Source of the DNA: Phytophthora colocasiae | Taxonomy: Eukaryota > Oomycota > Peronosporomycetes > Peronosporales > Peronosporaceae | Reading direction: 5' to 3' | NCBI GenBank assembly: GCA_018806915.1 | Contig: JAGKQI010000083.1 | Span: 248,001 to 312,000, forward strand | Length of the DNA stretch: 64,000 nucleotides | Shown here: one piece after another, positions 63,737-64,000 of the stretch | Layout of the letters: each line of letters begins with the position of its first letter | Numbering within the stretch: position 1 is the first letter of the stretch | Notes under the pieces: model-generated | Seen by the model: only the letters and a program-made list of their open reading frames with translations | The model's database searches: none | Told to the model about the DNA's origin: nothing | Translations under genes and position numbers: made by a program

Positions 63737-64000
63737 AACGGGGTTACACGTACAAGTGGTTGTACCACTTGTAACTCTAACAGTTAGGATAACTGTTAGA
63801 GGTTGGAAATGGGCCTCAGACCTTGGTGTGCTGTACACACCAATGGATACATGGGCGAACCACATTATTGGGTGGTTCGTGTGCATTTGTGCATATTATT
63901 GGTAGAAAGTAACGGATTTCTACCAATCACTGAGCAGAGTTTCTGCCAACCACACGTTGGTAGACCCTTTAGAAATAGATAACAAACAGTTTTAGGAGGT
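63734..64000. repeat. array of seven consecutive hairpins, LTR-like start
   Basis: Stems in order: TGTAAC/GTTACA (63734-63748), ACAAGTGGT/ACCACTTGT (63752-63772), CTCTAACAGTTA/TAACTGTTAGAG (63775-63801), TTGGTGTG/CACACCAA (63823-63843), CGAACCAC/GTGGTTCG (63856-63879), TTGGTAGAAA/TTTCTACCAA (63899-63926) and CCAAC/GTTGG (63946-63960). All are perfect with loops of 3-8 bases. The TGTAAC start could be the first bases of an LTR running past the window end; no second copy is visible here. Confidence 0.6.

Overview
The window reads as nuclear DNA of an oomycete, most likely Phytophthora or a close relative. The evidence is compact genes with very short introns (58-66 bp), gene products typical of a zoosporic stramenopile (an IQUB-like axonemal protein and a roadblock dynein light chain), a single-repeat Myb factor with a SHAQKYF-like helix, and a dense load of Copia, Gypsy, piggyBac, Harbinger, hAT-like and mariner-like elements. 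No organism name can be proven from the sequence alone.

Layout. 1-7.5 kb: a Myb-type transcription factor, a mariner/Stowaway-like MITE, a decayed piggyBac-like element carrying a satellite, a secreted glycine-rich protein (-) and a roadblock/LC7 dynein light chain split by two introns. 7.8-16.4 kb and 30-40.3 kb: a family of large ankyrin-repeat genes and TauD-type dioxygenase genes arranged as two facing arms around a POT-family transporter (13.9-15.8 kb). The left arm holds ankyrin(+), tauD relic(-), ankyrin relic(+), tauD(-). The right arm holds tauD pseudogene(+), ankyrin(-), ankyrin(-). Only one tauD copy (11670-12864) looks intact; all the ankyrin copies carry frameshifts or insertions.

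16.4-30.0 kb is a nest of transposons. A hAT-like element (8-bp duplication CTTTGACC) sits in the last codons of the tauD pseudogene. It contains a Harbinger-like element with matching inverted ends, which in turn contains a 10.5-kb Copia array of LTR-body-LTR-body-LTR flanked by the 5-bp duplication CCGCC. 31.8-37.7 kb: a 5.87-kb Gypsy element (two 384-bp LTRs with one difference by eye, duplication CACAG) splits one ankyrin gene. 42.9-49.9 kb: a second Copia family (identical 279-bp LTRs, duplication CAACG) with a badly broken reading frame lies 73 bp upstream of a bHLH gene.

50.9-56.3 kb is an ordinary gene-dense block: an IQUB-like axonemal protein, a USP36-like ubiquitin protease and, divergently, a short-chain dehydrogenase. 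57.0-61.0 kb is a 4-kb piggyBac element with TTAA duplications and a decayed transposase. The last 3 kb hold a Tourist-like MITE, fragments of an unrecognised element protein, and a striking array of seven consecutive hairpins that may be the start of an LTR cut by the window end.

Most of the biological interest is structural: the nested insertions with readable target-site duplications, the mirrored ankyrin/dioxygenase cluster, the tandem Copia array and the hairpin array at the right edge. LTR identities and indels were compared by eye. Many frameshifts lie in homopolymers, so assembly or read error has to be excluded before they are treated as real.
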